From: an uncultured Chromatiaceae bacterium
GTDB taxonomy: Bacteria; Pseudomonadota; Gammaproteobacteria; Enterobacterales; Alteromonadaceae
Reading direction: 5' to 3'
NCBI GenBank assembly: GCA_946481195.1
Contig: CAMLNG010000095.1
Location: 1 to 10,272, forward strand
DNA: 10,272 nucleotides
The notes beneath the pieces were generated by a model. It did no database searches, was not told the origin of the DNA, and saw only the letters and a list, made by a program, of their open reading frames with translations. Within the stretch, counting starts at the first letter, position 1; each line of letters begins with the position of its first letter. Below are positions 6,860 through 10,272 of the stretch, piece after piece. Made by a program: the position numbers and the translations under genes.

Positions 6860-6975
6860 GCCACATCCCACCAGCGCTTTGCAGACGCTATAGTGCAAGG
6901 CGACTCAGCTTATCAATGCAGGCACGTGACTTTGGTACAGCGACTGCGTAGTCTGTTGGTGTCAGTTTTTTGCAA

Positions 6976-7001
6976 CGGGCGCACTGCGCCCGCTTTTTTT
7001 T
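6976..7001 (+). terminator. Intrinsic terminator just upstream of regB
   Basis: CGGGCGC (6976-6982) and GCGCCCG (6986-6992) form a perfect 7-bp GC stem with an ACT loop. C6993 and eight T residues at 6994-7001 follow. This is a canonical rho-independent terminator for plus-strand transcripts, with no T-tract on the other side. No supported gene precedes it, so it must end either a short non-coding RNA or the regBA leader. The regB ribosome site (GAG at 7002-7004) begins within the last bases of the T-tract. Confidence 0.8.
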
Positions 7002-7011
7002 GAGATCCGCT

Positions 7012-8352
7012 ATGCTGCCGAACCGATCCGCTTTCAGCACCGACTCAGATCCAATTCAGCAAATCAAACAACTACAGCAGTTCCGTTGGGGACTGGTCGG
7101 CACCACATATCTGGCAGCATTGGCAGCCTGGTTGTTCAGTTATCCGGTCAGTAGCTGGCCACTCTTGTTGTTACTGCTCACTTTATATGGCTGCACCAAT
7201 TTGTCGTTACCCTGGTTGCCGGGGGCAACAGCTCAGACGCACCGTATTTTTGCCCTGGCGATCCTGTACGATCTGACCTTATTTACACTGATGCTGGCAT
7301 TATCAGGCGGCGCCGGTAACGGCCTGATTGCGTTGTTATTATTGCCGGTAGCGGTCAGTGCAGTATTGCTGCCGGGTCGTATTGCACTGTTGACTGCAGC
7401 GTTAGCTGTCAGTTGTTATCTGGTACTGGCCCTGTTGCTGCCACTTAGCCAAGTGGATCCGCACACCGGCCAACTCATCTATGACCACCACCTGCAACAT
7501 GGCAGCCATCAGGTATTTATCGATGGCGCGGCACAGAGTCAGGTGCTGCCGGAGCAATTCAGTTCACATTTATGGCAAATGGCCTGGGCCTTTGCATTAT
7601 CAGCTTTTTTTATTGCTGCTTTTGTCAGTGCACAGGCGCGGCTGGTGCGGCAAAAAACCGCTGAATTACAGAAATTGCAGCAACAACAATGGCAACAGGA
7701 ACAAATGCTGGCTGTTGCCACTTATGCTGCCAATGCCGCACATGATCTTGCCACGCCGCTGCAAAATCTGACCTTGCTGACCGACGAGTTAACCGATGGG
7801 CCGCCGGATCAGGTGTTGCTGACCGATTTACGCCAGGAAGTGCAACGCTGCCAGCAAATTGTCCAGCAGTTGCGCCACAATGCGCAGCACCTGCGCGCAC
7901 CACAGAGCCAGGAAGCTTTGCATCTGGTCGCACAGCGGGCATTAAAACTCTGGCTGGTCAGCCGGCCGGAGATTAGCCTGACACTGGAAGAAAGTATTGA
8001 TGACAGTGCCTTGTTGATCTCAGATGCGCTGGCCTGGTCTGCGGCCATGTTTAATATTCTGGACAATGCAGCCGACGCCAGTGTTGCCCGGCAACAACCC
8101 AAACTGCATGTCCGCCTGCGTCAGTTACAACAGCAATTTTGGCTGGATATTGAAGATTTTGGCGCAGGTCTGCCTCCAGACCAACTGGCTAAACTGGGCA
8201 AGTTGCCGCAGCAGAGTCCCGCCGGTCTCGGGCTTGGTCAGTTTCTGGCCAACAGCAGTATTGAAAGGCTGGGCGGCGCCGTCATACGCAAGCCTGCGGC
8301 AACAGGTGGCCTCAGTACGCAAATCCGTTTTCCGGCCGAAGGTGGACAATGA
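7012..8352 (+). CDS. regB: RegB/PrrB-type redox sensor histidine kinase
   Basis: This inner-membrane kinase of 446 residues autophosphorylates and passes phosphate to the adjacent RegA-like regulator. Six membrane helices are seen at about 25-42, 48-62, 78-96, 105-120, 123-143 and 187-207. The family's quinone-binding GGxxNPF appears here as GGAGNGL (99-105), with Pro-Phe replaced. A periplasmic loop at 144-186 holds four clustered histidines (H159, H160, H163, H166). A Gln-rich linker (about 218-232) precedes the H-box AHDLATPLQNL with His244. Cys280 in QRCQQI matches the redox-active cysteine of Rhodobacter RegB (RCRDI). ATP-site boxes are N352 (LDNAADAS), EDFGAGL (381-387) and GLGLG (405-409). 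The frame is open from a TTG at 6970, but that lies in front of the terminator hairpin. The ATG at 7012, with GAG 7 bases upstream, is chosen. It overlaps regA by 4 bases. Confidence 0.88.
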   Translation: MLPNRSAFSTDSDPIQQIKQLQQFRWGLVGTTYLAALAAWLFSYPVSSWPLLLLLLTLYGCTNLSLPWLPGATAQTHRIFALAILYDLTLFTLMLALSGGAGNGLIALLLLPVAVSAVLLPGRIALLTAALAVSCYLVLALLLPLSQVDPHTGQLIYDHHLQHGSHQVFIDGAAQSQVLPEQFSSHLWQMAWAFALSAFFIAAFVSAQARLVRQKTAELQKLQQQQWQQEQMLAVATYAANAAHDLATPLQNLTLLTDELTDGPPDQVLLTDLRQEVQRCQQIVQQLRHNAQHLRAPQSQEALHLVAQRALKLWLVSRPEISLTLEESIDDSALLISDALAWSAAMFNILDNAADASVARQQPKLHVRLRQLQQQFWLDIEDFGAGLPPDQLAKLGKLPQQSPAGLGLGQFLANSSIERLGGAVIRKPAATGGLSTQIRFPAEGGQ

Positions 8353-8882
8353 AGCTGACGATTTTAGATGATGACGAAGTGTTATTGCGCACCTTGCAGC
8401 GCCGCCTGACAACGGCTGGCCACCAGGTCCGCATTTATGCCCACGCCCCGGCTATGGCCGAATTGCTGGCCGAGCCTGCCGAAGTTTGGCTTATTGATTT
8501 ACGTTTTGGCGATGTTTCCGGGCTCAACTATGTGGCACCGCTGCGACAGGCACTGCCGGATAGCCGGATTTTGGTGCTGACCGGCTTTGCCAGCATCGCC
8601 ACTGCCGTACAGGCGGTTAAACTGGGGGCTGATGATTATCTGACTAAACCTGTTGATTTCGCCGTGTTATTGCAGGCACTGGAAGGCAACAAAGCAGTTG
8701 CTGCCGAAAATAATGGCAACACGCAGGACACAGGAGTGCTGCTATCGACCGACCAAATAGAATGGGAACATATTCAGCGGGTGCTGGCGCAACAGGACGG
8801 CAATATCAGTCAGACCGCACGGTTACTGGGCATGCACCGGCGGACTTTACAACGCAAGTTGCTGAAACACAGACCCGGCTAA
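8349..8882 (+). CDS. regA: RegA/PrrA-type response regulator
   Basis: This is a cytoplasmic DNA-binding regulator of 177 residues, the likely partner of the kinase encoded just upstream. The receiver domain (about 1-112) has the acidic pocket D7-D8-D9, phospho-acceptor Asp50 in LIDLRFGD, Thr78 in LTGFAS and Lys100 in TKP. A linker, polar and without prolines (about 113-135), leads to a Fis-type helix-turn-helix at 136-172. Its EHIQRVL...NISQTARLLGMHRRTLQRKL is the highly conserved RegA/PrrA/ActR signature. There is no AAA+ domain, which separates it from NtrC-type regulators. The ATG shares bases with the regB stop (ATGA at 8349-8352), so translation is coupled. In the family it controls respiration, carbon and nitrogen genes in response to redox state; targets in this organism are unknown. 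Confidence 0.93.
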   Translation: MKLTILDDDEVLLRTLQRRLTTAGHQVRIYAHAPAMAELLAEPAEVWLIDLRFGDVSGLNYVAPLRQALPDSRILVLTGFASIATAVQAVKLGADDYLTKPVDFAVLLQALEGNKAVAAENNGNTQDTGVLLSTDQIEWEHIQRVLAQQDGNISQTARLLGMHRRTLQRKLLKHRPG

Positions 8883-8897
8883 GTTGCCGGGCCTGTG
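8868..8897. terminator. Hairpin between convergent regA and metL, overlapping the regA stop
   Basis: CACAG-A-CCCGGC (8868-8879) pairs with GCCGGG-C-CTGTG (8886-8897): 11 pairs with one A/C mismatch and a 6-base loop that contains the regA TAA. The genes are only 31 bp apart and converge, so a bidirectional terminator is expected here. No T-tract follows on the plus strand and only a short TTT on the minus, so termination efficiency is uncertain. Confidence 0.55.
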
Positions 8898-8913
8898 CTG
8901 TCTCAATCGGACA

Positions 8914-10272
8914 CTAAGCGCGTGGATTGGCCCAGGCCGCCGCTTGCGCCTGGCTGTGCCGGGCTGCCTTCGCCGCCGCGATTTGCTGACGGGCCAGAAT
9001 AGCTAAATCGGCGTGAATACCACCGGCCGTCACCTGACGACCAGCACCCGGCCCTTTTAACACCAGCGGATTGGCCTGATACCAGTCACTCTCAATGACA
9101 AACACATTGTCGCAGGCCTGAATAGCCGCCAGTGGATGCTCAGGTGAGACCATCAATAACTCCACCTGCGCTTTTGGCCCTTGCGCTGTCACCGTAAGGG
9201 TTGCGACATAACGCAGCACTTTGCCGGCCGCCTGGGCTTTGGCATATGTATCAGCCAACGCCTGATCCAATTCCTGACGGCGCGCCCAAAATTCATCCCA
9301 GCTCAGCGTATCCAATCCTGCCGGCAATAACGGCGTCAATGCAATGTCGTTGATGTCCAGACTTAATCCCAGTTCCCGCGCCAGCACCAGCAATTTGCGT
9401 TGTACATCTTTGCCGGACAGATCATCCCGTGGATCCGGCTCCGTCAGACCTTCCGCCTGTGCTTGTAGCACAAAGTCAGAGAAAGGCGCACTGCCGTCGT
9501 ATTTGCACAATAACCAGGACAAAGTGCCGGAGAAAATACCGCTGATTTGCTGGATATGATCGCCGGAGCTTTGCAGCTCCTGTAATAAGCGCTGCACCGG
9601 CAAACCCGCACCACAAGTGGTATTGGCCTGCCAGCTGACCTGCTGCTCAGCGACGGCGGCGATGATTTGCTGATATTGCGCAAGTGGCAACGTCACGCCT
9701 TGTTTATTCGCACTGATGAGGTGACAACCAGTGCGGACAATCTCGGCATAATCTTCGGCAAAACTACGGCTTGGCGTGATATCAACCAACACTTTAGGGT
9801 CCGGTAAACCGGTCAGATAATCCAGTAAGTCCTGCTTTTGATAAGGCGCGGCAGTGCCTAACGTTTGCTGCCATTGCGCGACATTGATCTGATCGCTGAA
9901 CACCGCCTGACGCGAGTTAAACAAACCTGCCAAGCGCAATTCAATCTGGCCGGCATAAGCCTGTTGCTGTTTCACCAGCAGGCTGAGAAATTCTGAGCCG
10001 ACATTGCCGGTCCCGGCCACAACAATATTCAGCCGCACTGTGCTAGGCAGTAACAACTGATGTAATTCAGTCAGCTCATTGGCGGTTAAGGCCGGGCTAA
10101 ACAACCACAACGCCAGTTCGTCGTCCTGAAAACTATGCGCCGGTTGCTGGCGCTCCAGCCAGTGAGCAGCCTGCAGTGGTAACTGCCGCTGTTGGCGTGC
10201 GACCGGTTTTAACCAGGCCACTGCATAAAATTGCTCCGAGCTGACGCGCGGATACACCTGCTGTTGTCCGAG
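8914..10272 (-). CDS. metL: Bifunctional aspartokinase/homoserine dehydrogenase II, C-terminal part (cut by right edge)
   Basis: The 452 codons present cover the homoserine dehydrogenase domain, which reduces aspartate semialdehyde to homoserine with NAD(P)H, plus part of the preceding linker. The Rossmann motif is VVAGTGNVGSEF. It is followed by SANKQGVTLP, SGIFSGTLSWLL, the catalytic GLTEPDPRDDLSGKDVQRK, and GPGAGRQVTAGGIHADL near the end. SGKDV rather than SGMDV, together with overall likeness to remembered E. coli sequences, favours MetL over ThrA. The frame is open through 10272; the GTG at 10257 is internal, not a start. The aspartokinase half, and perhaps metB, should lie beyond the right edge. 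After the usual end there is an extra Ala/Gln-rich tail of about 20 residues. The gene converges with regA. A stand-alone homoserine dehydrogenase is less likely, because the N-terminal 70 residues look like a linker. Confidence 0.93.
   Translation of the reverse strand, partial: LGQQQVYPRVSSEQFYAVAWLKPVARQQRQLPLQAAHWLERQQPAHSFQDDELALWLFSPALTANELTELHQLLLPSTVRLNIVVAGTGNVGSEFLSLLVKQQQAYAGQIELRLAGLFNSRQAVFSDQINVAQWQQTLGTAAPYQKQDLLDYLTGLPDPKVLVDITPSRSFAEDYAEIVRTGCHLISANKQGVTLPLAQYQQIIAAVAEQQVSWQANTTCGAGLPVQRLLQELQSSGDHIQQISGIFSGTLSWLLCKYDGSAPFSDFVLQAQAEGLTEPDPRDDLSGKDVQRKLLVLARELGLSLDINDIALTPLLPAGLDTLSWDEFWARRQELDQALADTYAKAQAAGKVLRYVATLTVTAQGPKAQVELLMVSPEHPLAAIQACDNVFVIESDWYQANPLVLKGPGAGRQVTAGGIHADLAILARQQIAAAKAARHSQAQAAAWANPRA

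Larger units (their letters stand above)
6540..7011. other. 472-bp divergent intergenic region
   Basis: This lies between the minus-strand peptide gene and the plus-strand regBA genes, and should hold promoters for both. Visible elements are a GGATC-ACGCA-GATCC inverted repeat at 6599-6613, a near-palindrome TGCATAAATTCATGCA at 6682-6697, a 9-bp-arm inverted repeat at 6829-6859, a -10-like TATAGT at 6889-6894, a small stem-loop region around 6940-6956, and a strong terminator at 6976-7001. A 100-codon frame at 6701-7003 runs through the terminator, has no ribosome site and resembles no known protein. I found no tRNA. I could not assign a convincing promoter for the peptide gene. Confidence 0.6.

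Noticed and set aside
6880..7001. A tRNA or other known structured RNA before the terminator
   Set aside because: No T-loop GGTTCRA box or cloverleaf stems; it does not match any RNA family I can recognise, so only a possible small RNA is reported.
6701..7003. A 100-codon plus-strand frame upstream of regB
   Set aside because: No ribosome binding site, no recognisable protein features, and it translates through the terminator hairpin and T-tract.
6970..7011. Longer regB start at a TTG
   Set aside because: It would place the start upstream of and inside the terminator hairpin; the ATG at 7012 has a GAG at the right distance and gives a normal RegB N-terminus.
1..10272. CRISPR array, insertion sequence, prophage or integron features
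   Set aside because: No regularly spaced repeats, transposase, integrase or terminal inverted repeats are visible.

Overview
The window looks like chromosomal DNA from a mid-GC gammaproteobacterium. The argC-argB-argF-argG order, a DauA-type SulP carrier, a RegB/RegA-type redox two-component pair and an E. coli-like MetL together suggest an Alteromonadales or Rheinheimera/Alishewanella-like organism. That placement is inferred from recalled protein resemblance and gene order; no database was searched.

Layout from left to right. Positions 1-3548 hold the minus-strand arginine operon argC-argB-argF-argG. argG is cut by the left edge. Its control region (3549-3851) carries ArgR-type operators: two boxes exactly 3 bp apart and a third, stronger box upstream. 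Positions 3852-5621 (minus) encode dauA, a SulP anion/C4-dicarboxylate carrier with a STAS domain. Positions 5664-6539 (minus) form an AT-rich two-gene unit: a 65-residue precursor peptide with a double-glycine leader, and 21 bp downstream a six-helix membrane protein of unknown function. Positions 6540-7011 are a 472-bp non-coding gap between divergent genes. It contains a 9-bp-arm inverted repeat and a textbook intrinsic terminator that ends just before the next ribosome binding site. Positions 7012-8882 (plus) are regB and regA, overlapping by 4 bp. Positions 8914-10272 (minus) are the C-terminal homoserine dehydrogenase half of metL, converging on regA and cut by the right edge.

How the parts work together. 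ArgC, ArgB, ArgF and ArgG cover acetylglutamate phosphorylation and reduction, citrulline formation and argininosuccinate synthesis; argE is not next to argC in this window. MetL makes homoserine for methionine and threonine synthesis. RegB/RegA would adjust transcription to respiratory redox state; its kinase keeps the redox cysteine but has a degenerate quinone motif. The most likely undescribed element is the double-glycine peptide and membrane protein pair, with no exporter or modifying enzyme in view. The second is the terminator upstream of regBA, which implies either a small RNA or an attenuated leader.
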